Assembly: GCF_900162695.1 (NCBI RefSeq)
Contig: NZ_FUIH01000007.1
Span: forward strand, 248,001 to 312,000
Direction: 5' to 3'
Length of the DNA: 64,000 bases
Source: Virgibacillus siamensis
GTDB taxonomy: Bacteria; Bacillota; Bacilli; Bacillales; Amphibacillaceae
Shown here: piece after piece, positions 24,735 through 33,294 of the stretch
How positions within the stretch are numbered: position 1 is the stretch's first letter
Layout of the letters: each line of letters starts with the position of its first letter
The notes under the pieces: model-generated
The model's input: the letters and a program-made list of their open reading frames with translations, nothing else
What the model was told of the DNA's origin: nothing
The model's database searches: none
Program-made: the position numbers and the translations under genes

Positions 24735-25334
24735 ATGAAAATACTTATTGTTGGTGCAAGTGGAACCATTGGCAAGGAAATTACGTATGAATTGGAGAAG
24801 GATCATGAAATCATTCGTGCCGGCAGAAATGGCGCCGATGTTCAGGTCGATAATACATCTGTTGAAAGTATCCGGAACATGTATGAAAAGGTAGGTATGG
24901 TGGATGCTGTTATAAATGCATCAGGCGGGGCCAATTTTAAACCGGTTGATGAACTCACACCTGAGCTGAATGAAAAAGGAATTGAAAGCAAGCTAAAAGG
25001 ACAAATTAATCTGGTGCTGACTGGGATGGATTATGTTAATGATGGCGGCAGCTTTACCCTGACTACCGGCGTGATGATGGATGACCCTATTCCAATGGGC
25101 GCATCGGCTGCCATGGCAAATGGCGGAGTGAAAGCTTTTGTGAAGGCGTCCGCGATTGAGATGCCGCGTGGAATCAGGATAAACTGTGTCAGTCCGAATA
25201 TTGTTCAGGAATCGTGGGAACGGATTGGCCATTTATTTGCCGGTTTCAACCCGGTTCCAGCGGGCAAAGTAGCGCGTGCATTTGTGAAAAGCGTGGAAGG
25301 TGCCCAGACGGGACAGAACTACGAAGTATATTAA
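24735..25334 (+). CDS. Short-chain dehydrogenase/reductase
   Basis: A 199-residue small SDR with cofactor loop VGASGTIGKEI at the N terminus and NASGG as the NNAG equivalent. It is shorter than classical SDRs. The usual YxxxK is replaced around ASAAMANGGVKAFVKASA, where Tyr is lacking, so catalysis as a standard SDR is doubtful. A GTG at 24729 is an alternative start. It lies 20 bp after the exonuclease and 12 bp before the PC4-like gene, likely one operon. Confidence 0.75.
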   Translation: MKILIVGASGTIGKEITYELEKDHEIIRAGRNGADVQVDNTSVESIRNMYEKVGMVDAVINASGGANFKPVDELTPELNEKGIESKLKGQINLVLTGMDYVNDGGSFTLTTGVMMDDPIPMGASAAMANGGVKAFVKASAIEMPRGIRINCVSPNIVQESWERIGHLFAGFNPVPAGKVARAFVKSVEGAQTGQNYEVY

Positions 25335-25346
25335 GGAGGGAAAATT

Positions 25347-25565
25347 GTGGCAGCGATTCAATATGAAATAATCGAAACCATTGCAGTACTTTCCGAATCA
25401 CCAAAAGGCTGGACAAAGGAACTGAGCTTGATCAGCTGGAATGGCCGTGATCCAAAGTATGATTTGCGTGATTGGGCTCCTGACAAAGAAAAGATGGGAA
25501 AAGGAGTTACGCTGACAGCAGATGAATTGAATAGCTTAAAAGAAGCATTGCATGCAATGGGTTAA
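25347..25565 (+). CDS. YdbC/PC4-like nucleic-acid-binding protein
   Basis: A 72-residue protein matching the bacterial YdbC family, related to the eukaryotic coactivator PC4. The beta-strand-rich segment includes KGWTKELSLISWNGRDPKYDLRDW and ends in a helix (TADELNSLKEALHAMG). Lactococcal YdbC binds single-stranded DNA as a dimer. GTG 25347 follows AAGGAGGG by six bases. Any regulatory target is unknown. Confidence 0.85.
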   Translation: MAAIQYEIIETIAVLSESPKGWTKELSLISWNGRDPKYDLRDWAPDKEKMGKGVTLTADELNSLKEALHAMG

Positions 25566-25701
25566 TCGGAATCCGTAATCCGCGGAATCCGTATGCATCC
25601 TGTGTAGTACATTTGTAGCAGGTTATAGGTAACATTTAGTTATAAATTATTGTATGATAATAGTAATACATATCATCAGGAATGAAATGGAGGATGTGGA
25701 A

Positions 25702-26697
25702 TTGAATACAAAACGATGGATCGCACTAGGAGTCGCGGTCGCTTTATTTGTTGTGTCAGCAGGTTTTCAGTTTGTAACAAGTTTAGCAACGGCTGATTTT
25801 GAATCTATGTTTGAAATGCCAACCAATCAGGAGTTTGCCGAGAAGGTCATTGAACCCGGTTCCGGGAACAAAATCGCTGTACTTGAACTGCAAGGTGTTA
25901 TCCAGGACAGTTCCGGGAATTCACTGTTAAATTCCAGCGCCTATAATCATGATCAGTTTATGAAAATGCTGGAGAATGCCGGCGAAGATAAGCGTGTTGA
26001 CGGGATTATTTTACGTGTGAATACACCTGGCGGCGGAGTTGTTGAGAGTGACGAAATTCATGATCTCGTAGTGGAAATTAAGAAAAAACACGCTAAGCCG
26101 ATATACGTATCAATGGGCAATACGGCGGCATCAGGCGGCTATTATGTTTCCGCTGCAGCTGATAAAATTGTCGCACATCCTGCAACATTGACCGGCTCAA
26201 TTGGTGTCATTATGCAAAGTATCAATTATGCGGAATTTGCCCACAATCATGGGATAAAATTTAATACGATAAAATCCGGTGAATTCAAGGATATTATGTC
26301 ACCAAGTCGAAAAATGACAAAAGAAGAACGCAAAATTTTGCAGACCATGATCGATGGATTGTATTCTGATTTTGTGGAAGTCATTGTCAACGGGCGCGAT
26401 ATGCCCGAGGAAAAGGTCCGTGAATTGGGTGATGGTCGTGTGTATACAGGGCAGCAGGCGAAAAACAACGGATTGGTTGATGCGCTTGGTTCACTTGACG
26501 ACACGATTGCAATGATGGAAAAGGACAATAACTGGTCGAATGCTAAAGTGGTCAAATATACGAGCGGTTTCCAGTTCAATGAATTTTTGGGTGGAACGAT
26601 GCAAAGTATGTTCGGAGCCAAAACAGATCTATTCGGGCTGAGGGAAATATTACGTGAATCGGATGGTCCGCGTGCGATGTATCTATATTCCAAGTAA
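25702..26697 (+). CDS. sppA: Signal peptide peptidase SppA
   Basis: A 331-residue membrane-bound Ser/Lys protease. An N-terminal helix (RWIALGVAVALFVVSAGF) anchors it, with the catalytic domain outside. The Ser144 in TAASGGYY and Lys196 in KSGEFKD keep the 52-residue spacing of B. subtilis SppA (Ser147/Lys199). It degrades remnant signal peptides and other membrane-near peptides and is linked to resistance to antimicrobial peptides. TTG 25702, eight bases after GGAGG, gives the family's usual N terminus. The frame from 25654 is too long. The inhibitor gene sppI follows. Confidence 0.93.
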   Translation: MNTKRWIALGVAVALFVVSAGFQFVTSLATADFESMFEMPTNQEFAEKVIEPGSGNKIAVLELQGVIQDSSGNSLLNSSAYNHDQFMKMLENAGEDKRVDGIILRVNTPGGGVVESDEIHDLVVEIKKKHAKPIYVSMGNTAASGGYYVSAAADKIVAHPATLTGSIGVIMQSINYAEFAHNHGIKFNTIKSGEFKDIMSPSRKMTKEERKILQTMIDGLYSDFVEVIVNGRDMPEEKVRELGDGRVYTGQQAKNNGLVDALGSLDDTIAMMEKDNNWSNAKVVKYTSGFQFNEFLGGTMQSMFGAKTDLFGLREILRESDGPRAMYLYSK

Positions 26698-26712
26698 AGG
26701 GGGTGCCGTTTG

Positions 26713-27177
26713 ATGAGTGAAGAACAAGTGAATGTTGAAAAAATTGAAGAAGCCGATTGGGATTATGCCGGTTTCTGGATGCGTTTCTGGGCATACCTGG
26801 CCGATCTGATCATCGTATTCAGTATAAACGGCATCCTGCTTCTGCCGTTTAAATTCATGAATAATGGAGAGGCAATTGATGTTGGATTTTGGACTGCTGC
26901 AGGGATTGTCGGTGTAATCGTGCTTTACCTGTACTTCCTGCTGATGACCAAATGGTTCGGCCAAACACTTGGCAAGATGATTTTTGGACTGCGGGTAGTA
27001 CGTAAAGATGGCGGGCCATTGGGCTGGAGTGACCTCATTTTCCGTGAAATTGTCGGGCGCTTTATCCATCGTGTTTTCTTTATTACCAATCTGTTGTATC
27101 TTTTTGTGGCTTTTGCCCCGGAGAAACAGGGGATTCACGATATAATCGCAGGCACACGGGTTATTTTTGACAGATAA
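26713..27177 (+). CDS. sppI: RDD-family membrane protein, SppA inhibitor SppI (YteJ)
   Basis: A 154-residue RDD-domain protein with the Arg of the first helix (FWMRFWAYLADLIIVF), two further membrane segments and the conserved GKMIFGLRVV loop. It lies 15 bp after sppA, as yteJ does in B. subtilis. There YteJ (SppI) binds SppA in the membrane and inhibits its protease activity. The same role is inferred here from family and position. ATG 26713 has an AAAGGGGG site. Confidence 0.85.
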   Translation: MSEEQVNVEKIEEADWDYAGFWMRFWAYLADLIIVFSINGILLLPFKFMNNGEAIDVGFWTAAGIVGVIVLYLYFLLMTKWFGQTLGKMIFGLRVVRKDGGPLGWSDLIFREIVGRFIHRVFFITNLLYLFVAFAPEKQGIHDIIAGTRVIFDR

Positions 27178-27182
27178 ATAAG

Positions 27183-27224
27183 GAGGCTGGGACATAGAGG
27201 GGAAAACACCCTTGTCCCAGTCTC
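27183..27224. terminator. Terminator hairpin sharing the ends of the 436-bp element
   Basis: GAGGCTGGGACA (27183-27194) pairs with TGTCCCAGTCTC (27213-27224), giving 12 bp with one GU. The GAGGCTGGGACA arm is identical to the start of the element at 21698. It lies six bases after sppI and likely stops its transcription, although there is no clean T-run. Confidence 0.65.
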
Positions 27225-27382
27225 TTATATAAAAGCTCTTTTCGCGATTGTTGTATCCAATGCATTATGATAAAGGATATAATCAACAAACCTAATTGCA
27301 GTGCGTCACAGTTTATATTAAGTTCATCAACAATCTGTTTGAAAACAGCTGAAAAAATATAAATTAGGGGAGGAATGTTTTG

Positions 27383-27868
27383 ATGAGCAATGAAGAAGGC
27401 TTTCTTGTCGCGTTGTTTGCCGGTTTGTTTGTTTTTGCATTGATCATGTTTGTAGTTGGAATCGTTCTTTACATTTTAATGGGAATCGGTTTATTCAAGA
27501 TTGCCAAACGGGAAGGAAAAGGGGATGTCGCCTGGATGGCCTGGGTGCCGATTGTGAACATGTTTTTGCTGACACAGCTGGTTGAAAATGATGTCCACGA
27601 ATCAATGCGCGGAAAATTCACGCTGATTTATGGCCTGACACTGGCAGCCACATTCTTTTTGTCTGCTTTCATCCCATTCATAGGTGTTGTTTCAAGCATC
27701 TTGATTATTTACGGTTTTTATTTCATCATTCAACGATATTCCAGAAATGTTACACTGCATCTTGTTCTGGTTATTCTTACAGGTATGATAGCAATGCCGA
27801 TTCAGTTGTTTATGTTCCGTAATAGAGAGCCGATTGATATCAATGATAACATCGTATTCACGGAGTAA
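27383..27868 (+). CDS. Small integral membrane protein of unknown function
   Basis: A 161-residue protein with about five hydrophobic helices. The segment KIAKREGKGDVAWMAWVPIVNMFLL resembles the WxAxIPIxN motif of the DUF5684-type membrane domain found alone or next to signal peptidases. ATG 27383 follows GGGGAGGA. It stands alone between two hairpins. No function can be given. Confidence 0.65.
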   Translation: MSNEEGFLVALFAGLFVFALIMFVVGIVLYILMGIGLFKIAKREGKGDVAWMAWVPIVNMFLLTQLVENDVHESMRGKFTLIYGLTLAATFFLSAFIPFIGVVSSILIIYGFYFIIQRYSRNVTLHLVLVILTGMIAMPIQLFMFRNREPIDINDNIVFTE

Positions 27869-27873
27869 ACCAT

Positions 27874-27902
27874 TTGTTTCGAATCGAAAGTCATGGTATA
27901 AT
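27874..27902 (+). promoter_or_regulatory. Sigma-A promoter of the PTS operon
   Basis: TTGTTT (27874-27879), a 17-bp spacer and an extended -10, TGG-TATAAT (TATAAT at 27897-27902). Transcription would start near 27909, giving a leader of about 120 nt that holds the RAT and terminator. Confidence 0.75.
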
Positions 27903-27918
27903 TATAATTGAAAATAAT

Positions 27919-27953
27919 AGGAAATCACATGTTACTGACATGATCAGGCATGG
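27919..27953 (+). promoter_or_regulatory. Ribonucleic antiterminator (RAT) for a BglG/GlcT-type protein
   Basis: The leader has the RAT hallmarks GTTACTG (27931-27937) and TCAGGCA (27944-27950) in the correct order and spacing. The 3' half overlaps the 5' arm of the next terminator, so the two folds exclude each other. The antiterminator encoded in the same operon is the evident ligand. Confidence 0.78.
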
Positions 27954-28003
27954 TGGTATTAAAAGAGGGGAAACGACCGTCTTTATACTGCCATGTCTTT
28001 TTT
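27947..28003 (+). terminator. Leader terminator controlled by the RAT
   Basis: An 18-bp imperfect stem (27947-27966 with 27980-27997, with GU pairs) ends in a run of six T. It lies between promoter and first gene, so it stops transcription unless the RAT forms. Confidence 0.8.
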
Positions 28004-28031
28004 GTTTTCATAGTTAAAAGGAGCTGATACG

Positions 28032-28514
28032 ATGTTTAAAAAAATGTTCGGAAAAAAAGAAGTATCCATTGTTGCCCCGCTGAATGGCGAATTGGTTCCA
28101 TTAGAAGAGGTTCCGGACCCTGTGTTTAATCAGAAAATGATGGGGGATGGGATTGCAATAAAACCCGCCGATGGGAAGGTGTGTGCCCCTGCAGATGGCA
28201 AAATAATTCAGATTCCGGAAACAAAACACGCGATTGGTCTTCGAACAGCAGATGGCGTGGAAATTTTAATCCATATCGGGCTTGAAACGGTATCCTTGAA
28301 AGGTGAGGGATTCACTGTTAAAACCGAAGTTGGTAAACAAGTAACCGCTGGCGATGCGCTTCTCGAATTTGATCTGGAATATGTTCGTGAAAATGCATCG
28401 GATACTGTTACACCAATTGTTATTACAAATGGTAAGGAGTCCGGGAAACACTTTTCTATCAGTGAAGAAAAAGAATGTCAGGCTGGTGAAACAGTCATTA
28501 TCAGCTATAAATAA
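28032..28514 (+). CDS. PTS glucose-family EIIA component
   Basis: A 160-residue stand-alone EIIA of the Glc family (Crr-like). The phospho-acceptor His81 is in EILIHIGLETV and the helper His66 in KHAIGLRT. It accepts phosphate from HPr and passes it to an EIIB domain. It is the first gene of a three-gene operon with an antiterminator and an EIIBC that lacks its own EIIA, so it is the partner of that EIIBC and may also phosphorylate other EIIB proteins. AAAAGGAG precedes the ATG. Confidence 0.92.
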   Translation: MFKKMFGKKEVSIVAPLNGELVPLEEVPDPVFNQKMMGDGIAIKPADGKVCAPADGKIIQIPETKHAIGLRTADGVEILIHIGLETVSLKGEGFTVKTEVGKQVTAGDALLEFDLEYVRENASDTVTPIVITNGKESGKHFSISEEKECQAGETVIISYK

Positions 28515-28551
28515 TTAGACTGGGCCGTTCTGTCAAAGGATGTGAAAGCAG

Positions 28552-29370
28552 ATGAAAATCAAAAAAGTATTAAATAATAATGCCGTGATTGCAGTTGATA
28601 ATGGGGAAGAGAAAATAGCCATTGGCAATGGTGTCGGTTTTAATAAAGGCAAAAATGACATATTAAACCAGCAAAAGGTCGAGAAGCTGTTTATTTTAAA
28701 TGAAAACGAAAAACTGCAGCAGCTGCTGTTACGGATTCCTGAGGAGCATTTTGCGGTTTCTGAGGAAATCATGAAGCATGCTGAAGAACGGCTTGGCACT
28801 GAGTTGAATGAACACATCCGGGTCCAGCTCGCTGATCATATTTCATTTGCAATCGAGCGGGAGCAGAACGGCATCCACCTCAAAAACAAATTGCTTCAGG
28901 AAATAAAAATACTTTACACGGAGGAATTTGAAATAGGGAAGTGGGCAATTAGGCATATTAAAGAAAAATGCGGTGTTCAAATGGCCGATGATGAGGCTGC
29001 ATTTATCGCATTGTATGTCCACACGATGAAAATGCAAGGAAATGATGTACACGAAACAGTCCGGCAGACAACCATGATTCAGGATATGGTGCAGACAATC
29101 AAGGAATATTTGGACATTGATATCCAGGAATCTGATATATCGTTTGAACGCCTGGTGACACATTTACAATTTGCTGTGACGCGGGCGAAAAGCTATGACA
29201 GTCATGTGATGGATCAGGAAATGTTTGAGATGATTAAAATGAAATACAATTTTTCATATCAATGTGCACAAAACGTGGCAAGCCAATTGCAAAGCACTTA
29301 TAATGTCATACTTCCGGAAGAGGAACTTGGCTATATTACACTGCACATTGAACGTCTTCGAAAATATTGA
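28552..29370 (+). CDS. BglG/LicT-family transcriptional antiterminator
   Basis: A 272-residue regulator with an N-terminal CAT RNA-binding domain (MKIKKVLNNNAVIAVDNGEEKIAIGNGVGF) and two PTS regulation domains (about 65-170 and 171-272) whose histidines lie in EEHFAVSEE/LADHISFAIE and VHTMKMQ/VTHLQFAV. When sugar is present it is dephosphorylated by the PTS, dimerises and binds the RAT. The operon leader carries a RAT over a terminator, so it is very likely autogenous. It lies between the EIIA and EIIBC genes. Confidence 0.92.
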   Translation: MKIKKVLNNNAVIAVDNGEEKIAIGNGVGFNKGKNDILNQQKVEKLFILNENEKLQQLLLRIPEEHFAVSEEIMKHAEERLGTELNEHIRVQLADHISFAIEREQNGIHLKNKLLQEIKILYTEEFEIGKWAIRHIKEKCGVQMADDEAAFIALYVHTMKMQGNDVHETVRQTTMIQDMVQTIKEYLDIDIQESDISFERLVTHLQFAVTRAKSYDSHVMDQEMFEMIKMKYNFSYQCAQNVASQLQSTYNVILPEEELGYITLHIERLRKY

Positions 29371-29445
29371 TTAACTTTGAAAACGATTGCGTAGGAGAAT
29401 GAACTTATCGGTGAAAAACTATATCAACAAATGGAGGAATACGAC

Positions 29446-30909
29446 ATGATGAAATATCTGCAGAATCTCGGCCGTTCCCTTATGCTGCCGGTTGCTGTGC
29501 TTCCTGCAGCGGCGGTCCTTGTCGGGATTGGCAACTATATATTGGTATTTGCGGAAGGTAATATAATAGGGATATTTATAAAAAATGGCGGTCTTGCCAT
29601 TCTGGATAATTTAGCAATTATTTTCGCAGTCGGTGTCGCTATTGGGATGTCAAAAAATAAAGACGGCGCCGCTGCATTGAGTGGGCTTGTCGGTTATCTG
29701 GTTGTAACCACATTATTGAGTACTGAAAAAGTAGCCAGTTTACAAGGGATTAAAGAAGCAAGTGTCAATCCCGCCTTTGAAAATATTGAGAATGTGTTTA
29801 TTGGTATTTTATCAGCTTTAATTGCTGCAGCTATGTATAATCGTTTTAGTGATGTCCGGCTGCCTGATGCTTTTGCATTCTTCAGTGGGAAACGGCTTGT
29901 GCCGATTGTGACGGCAGCTGTTATGTTTGTAGTTTCTGGCATCTTATTTTTCGTATGGCCTTTTGTATATGATGCGCTTGTATCATTTGGGGAGGTCATC
30001 AGTGGATTGGGAGCTGTCGGAGCAGGCTTGTATGGATTCTTTAACCGTCTGTTGATCCCAACCGGATTGCACCATGCACTTAATTCTGTGTTCTGGTTTG
30101 ATGTTGCAGGAATTAATGATATTGCCAACTTCTGGTCCGGAGAAGGTGAAAAAGGAATTACCGGCCGTTATCTGGCAGGATTTTTCCCAATTATGATGTT
30201 TGGACTTCCTGCCGCTGCATTGGCAATGTATCATACCGCAAAAACAAAACGGAAAAAACAGACAGCGTCATTGATGCTTGCTGCCGGGTTTGCGGCATTT
30301 TTCACAGGTGTTACAGAGCCACTCGAGTTCTCGTTCATGTTCCTTGCACCTGCATTGTATGTTGTTCACGCAATTTTAACGGGATTATCATTGTTCATTG
30401 CGGCATCATTCCAATGGATTGCGGGATTCAGTTTTAGTGCCGGTCTTGTTGACTATACGTTAAGCTTTGTCGCACCAATGGCTCAACAGCCTTATATGCT
30501 AATCGTACAAGGACTTGTGTTTGCAGTCATCTATTACTTCCTGTTCCGTTTCCTGATTGTAAAATTCAATTTGAAAACACCAGGACGGGAAGATGATGAA
30601 GATCTGGAAGCGAATGATGCCGAAGATACTTCTGATGAGGAGTCAGCCCCCGAAAAAAGTGAGACATCTGTTATGGCAGAAAAGATTTATGAAGGCCTGG
30701 GCGGTGACGAAAACGTGCTTACCGTTGATAATTGTGTGTCACGTTTACGGCTTGAAGTGAATGATATGGACAAAGTGAATCAGGAAAAAATCAAAGCAAC
30801 AGGTGTACCGGGTGTGAATGTAGTCGGGAAGCACAATATTCAAGTAGTTGTTGGCACACAGGTACAGTTTGTTGCCGATGAAATCAGGAAAATGCGAAAA
30901 GAAGATTGA
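29446..30909 (+). CDS. PTS EIIBC transporter, N-acetylglucosamine type
   Basis: A 487-residue permease with an EIIC domain (about 1-375, ten helices; GLHHALNSVFWFDVAG, TGVTEPLEFSFMFLAP) followed by an acidic linker (about 378-408) and an EIIB domain with its phospho-Cys in VDNCVSRLRLEV. The C domain closely resembles NagE/NagP GlcNAc permeases, including LPVAVLPAAAVL at the start and FNLKTPGRED at its end. No EIIA is fused; the operon supplies it. Sugar specificity is inferred from resemblance. ATG 29446 lies seven bases after GGAGGA. Confidence 0.88.
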   Translation: MMKYLQNLGRSLMLPVAVLPAAAVLVGIGNYILVFAEGNIIGIFIKNGGLAILDNLAIIFAVGVAIGMSKNKDGAAALSGLVGYLVVTTLLSTEKVASLQGIKEASVNPAFENIENVFIGILSALIAAAMYNRFSDVRLPDAFAFFSGKRLVPIVTAAVMFVVSGILFFVWPFVYDALVSFGEVISGLGAVGAGLYGFFNRLLIPTGLHHALNSVFWFDVAGINDIANFWSGEGEKGITGRYLAGFFPIMMFGLPAAALAMYHTAKTKRKKQTASLMLAAGFAAFFTGVTEPLEFSFMFLAPALYVVHAILTGLSLFIAASFQWIAGFSFSAGLVDYTLSFVAPMAQQPYMLIVQGLVFAVIYYFLFRFLIVKFNLKTPGREDDEDLEANDAEDTSDEESAPEKSETSVMAEKIYEGLGGDENVLTVDNCVSRLRLEVNDMDKVNQEKIKATGVPGVNVVGKHNIQVVVGTQVQFVADEIRKMRKED

Positions 30910-30914
30910 TTATG

Positions 30915-30953
30915 AAACCGGGGGAAGGTGTGCAGCACCTTATCCCGGTTTTT
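30915..30953 (+). terminator. Terminator of the PTS operon
   Basis: AAACCGGG (30915-30922) pairs with CCCGGTTT (30944-30951), with an inner GGTG/CACC stem, and ends in a T-run. Confidence 0.85.
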
Positions 30954-31046
30954 ACTTTAGTTGCTTTATCCACCTTTCTGAATTAAAATAAAAAAAAAGA
31001 AAATTCGGCACTTAAGTCATCAAAAACTCATTTGAGGGGTGGAGTA

Positions 31047-32651
31047 ATGAACACGGATACAAATGTACATGATGATCTGAACAGGATGTTGGAGCGGGCG
31101 CGGCGTAACACATTGGGAGATCTGCTGGCAAGGACACGTGATCGGATGCCGGAAAAGTTCGCGTTGGCGTATGGCGGACAGCGGCTCAATTATGCGGAAC
31201 TGGATGACCTTGTCAATCAGACAGCACATGCTTTTTTGGATGATGGGATGCAAAAAGGTGACATGATTACGGTTATGTCCAAAAACAGTCTGGATTTTGT
31301 TGTGGTGAATTTCGCCCTGGCTCGGATTGGTGCGGTAATGATTCCAATCAATTATATGCTGACCGGGGAAGACATCCAATATATTTTGGAACATGCGGAA
31401 GTAAGTGGTTATGTGGCGTCAGAGGAATATGCCGGAGTATTGGATGAATCTGCAGGCAGGTTGGAAATTAAGTTCCGTTATTTGATGGATGCAATTGGCA
31501 CATATGATGGAGAACTTGCGAAATGGACGGCTTTGTCGGAAGCGCGGGAAGGACAGCCTGTGGATTTTGCCGATGCAGATCTGCGTGATGATGATTTGGC
31601 ACATGTGCTGTATACGAGTGGAACGGAATCACGGCCCAAGGGTGTTATGCTTTCCCATAAAAGTTTAATCAGTGAATATGTAAGCTGTATTGTTGATGGG
31701 CACATGGCGGCTGAAGATGTGGCGGTTCATGCGCTTCCGCTTTATCATAGTGCACAGCTGCATGTGTTTTTGGGACCAAGTGTTTATGTTGGATCAAGTG
31801 GGATTGTATTGGGAGCTGCAAGCCCCGAACTTATTTTGAAAACAATCGAGGAAGAAGGTGCAACACAGTTGTTTGCCCCGCCGACAGTTTGGATAGCACT
31901 TCTGCGGAATCCCGATTTTGATAAGCGTGACCTGTCAACACTTGAAAAATGTTACTATGGTGCTGCCATTATGCCGCGTGAAATTTTGAAAGAACTGGCG
32001 GAGCGTCTGCCGAATGCGAAGTTCTGGAATTTTTACGGCCAGACGGAAGTTGCACCATTGGCAACAGCACTGCAGCCTGAGGATCAGCTGCGCAAACTTG
32101 GATCAGCCGGTGTCCCTACGTTGAATATGCAGACAAAAATCGTGGACGAACAGGATCAGGAAGTTGACCGCGGTGAAATAGGTGAGATTGTACACCGGAC
32201 TCCGCATACGATGAAAGGATATTTACACGATCCGGATAAAACCGCCGAGGTGTTTCGCGGCGGCTGGTTCCACAGCGGTGATCTTGGTGTGATGGACGAG
32301 GAAGGCTACGTAACCATCATCGATCGGAAAAAAGATATGATTAACACAGGCGGCGTAAATGTTTCCAGCAGAGAGGTCGAAGAAACGCTTTACCAGCTTG
32401 ATGGTGTATCAGAGGTTGCCATTATCGGAATTCCGGATGCCTACTGGATTGAAGCTGTAACTGCGGTGATAGTTCCAAAAGAGGGTGCCCGGCTGACGAA
32501 GGACAGTGTTATGGAATTTTGTCAGGGGCGGTTGTCGAAATTTAAGGTGCCGAAATATGTTGATTTTGCGGATGAATTGCCGAAGAACCCAAGCGGAAAA
32601 GTACTCAAACGATCGTTGAGGGATCAGTATGAGCATTTGGCTGAGAAGTAG
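31047..32651 (+). CDS. Acyl-CoA synthetase (AMP-dependent, long-chain fatty acid type)
   Basis: A 534-residue ANL-superfamily enzyme that activates a carboxylic acid with ATP to an acyl-adenylate and then to acyl-CoA. Motifs are YTSGTESRPKGVMLSHKS (P-loop-like), FYGQTEVAP, GWFHSGDLG and the catalytic Lys of PSGKVLKRSLR. Chain length cannot be set from motifs; similarity is to FadD-like proteins. GGGGTGGAG precedes ATG 31047, and the TTG at 31032 is less likely. It is monocistronic. Confidence 0.88.
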   Translation: MNTDTNVHDDLNRMLERARRNTLGDLLARTRDRMPEKFALAYGGQRLNYAELDDLVNQTAHAFLDDGMQKGDMITVMSKNSLDFVVVNFALARIGAVMIPINYMLTGEDIQYILEHAEVSGYVASEEYAGVLDESAGRLEIKFRYLMDAIGTYDGELAKWTALSEAREGQPVDFADADLRDDDLAHVLYTSGTESRPKGVMLSHKSLISEYVSCIVDGHMAAEDVAVHALPLYHSAQLHVFLGPSVYVGSSGIVLGAASPELILKTIEEEGATQLFAPPTVWIALLRNPDFDKRDLSTLEKCYYGAAIMPREILKELAERLPNAKFWNFYGQTEVAPLATALQPEDQLRKLGSAGVPTLNMQTKIVDEQDQEVDRGEIGEIVHRTPHTMKGYLHDPDKTAEVFRGGWFHSGDLGVMDEEGYVTIIDRKKDMINTGGVNVSSREVEETLYQLDGVSEVAIIGIPDAYWIEAVTAVIVPKEGARLTKDSVMEFCQGRLSKFKVPKYVDFADELPKNPSGKVLKRSLRDQYEHLAEK

Positions 32652-32779
32652 GCCGCATGCCAGGTTTCGCTTAAGATTGTGCCGATTTCGCTCAAGTTCA
32701 CATTTGTATGCACAGACGTGAAATTTAGCAACATTTTCATAAGGATTTAGTATTCTGTCCCAGGGAATTGCTGAAGCCG

Positions 32780-32808
32780 GCATAAAATTTCTTTCTCCTG
32801 AAATACTA
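32780..32808 (+). promoter_or_regulatory. Sigma-G-type forespore promoter
   Basis: GCATA (32780-32784), a 17-bp spacer and AATACTA (32802-32808) match the sigma-G/F pattern GHATR-N17-18-CATNNTA except for one base. It lies 20 bp upstream of the 46-codon gene and csgA, which fits the known sigma-G control of csgA. Confidence 0.6.
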
Positions 32809-32827
32809 TCAACTGGAGGTGTTTCAG

Positions 32828-32968
32828 ATGACTGATAAAGATAAAATCAGAAGTGATCGCAAGGTGAAATCAAGTGTAAATCGGCAGGGCATGACAGAAG
32901 ATGAAGCGAATCAGCGGCCAGAGTCACAATTAGAACAACGTGCAAAGAAGAAGAACACAAAAATATAA
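32828..32968 (+). CDS. Small hydrophilic protein, 46 residues, probable forespore protein
   Basis: A short frame (begins MTDKDKIRSDRKVKSSVNRQ, ends QLEQRAKKKNTKI) with a strong TGGAGGTG site eight bases before ATG 32828. It is highly charged, without hydrophobic segments, like many small spore proteins. It is placed two bases before the csgA start, so the two are translated from one message. No family was recognised. Confidence 0.65.
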   Translation: MTDKDKIRSDRKVKSSVNRQGMTEDEANQRPESQLEQRAKKKNTKI

Positions 32969-32970
32969 GG

Positions 32971-33228
32971 GTGAGCAACATCGATACAACTTTAAAGTAT
33001 TTACGCGAGTCCCTGGCCAATTATGACGGGAACAAATTGAGCCAGCAAATAAGTGAAAAGCTTGGGTCGAATGAATTTTCCGGTGAAGGTGATTTTGTGA
33101 AGTCACTGACGGATGAGGAAATGGCATATTTAATTGATGTATTGGAGCAGGAAATCAGCTATGCCAGAAGTGTTCAGAACGACCAGCGGGTAACGGAATT
33201 GAATGAAGTGTTTGAGCTGCTTCACTGA
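32971..33228 (+). CDS. csgA: Sigma-G-dependent sporulation protein CsgA
   Basis: An 85-residue protein resembling B. subtilis CsgA across its length: TLKYLRESLANYDGN at the start, a middle FVKSLTDEEMAYLIDVLEQEI, and the ending RVTELNEVFELLH. CsgA is an acid-soluble forespore protein of unknown molecular function. The GTG start has no strong site of its own and overlaps the end of the 46-codon gene closely, pointing to translational coupling. The recognition is from memory of the B. subtilis sequence and should be confirmed by alignment. Confidence 0.7.
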   Translation: MSNIDTTLKYLRESLANYDGNKLSQQISEKLGSNEFSGEGDFVKSLTDEEMAYLIDVLEQEISYARSVQNDQRVTELNEVFELLH

Positions 33229-33259
33229 AAACGTTTACAAAAATAGGATTTTATTCCCA

Positions 33260-33288
33260 TTGTAATTTGCGGTGAATCGGTATATGAT
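33260..33288 (+). promoter_or_regulatory. Promoter of the structured RNA
   Basis: TTGTAA (33260-33265), a 17-bp spacer and TATGAT (33283-33288). A start near 33295 would begin the noncoding RNA below. Confidence 0.6.
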
Positions 33289-33294
33289 AATAGT

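Noticed and set aside
28032..30909. Operon as the main glucose PTS (ptsG)
   Set aside because: The EIIC sequence resembles NagE/NagP and EIIA is separate; glucose use cannot be excluded but is not favoured.
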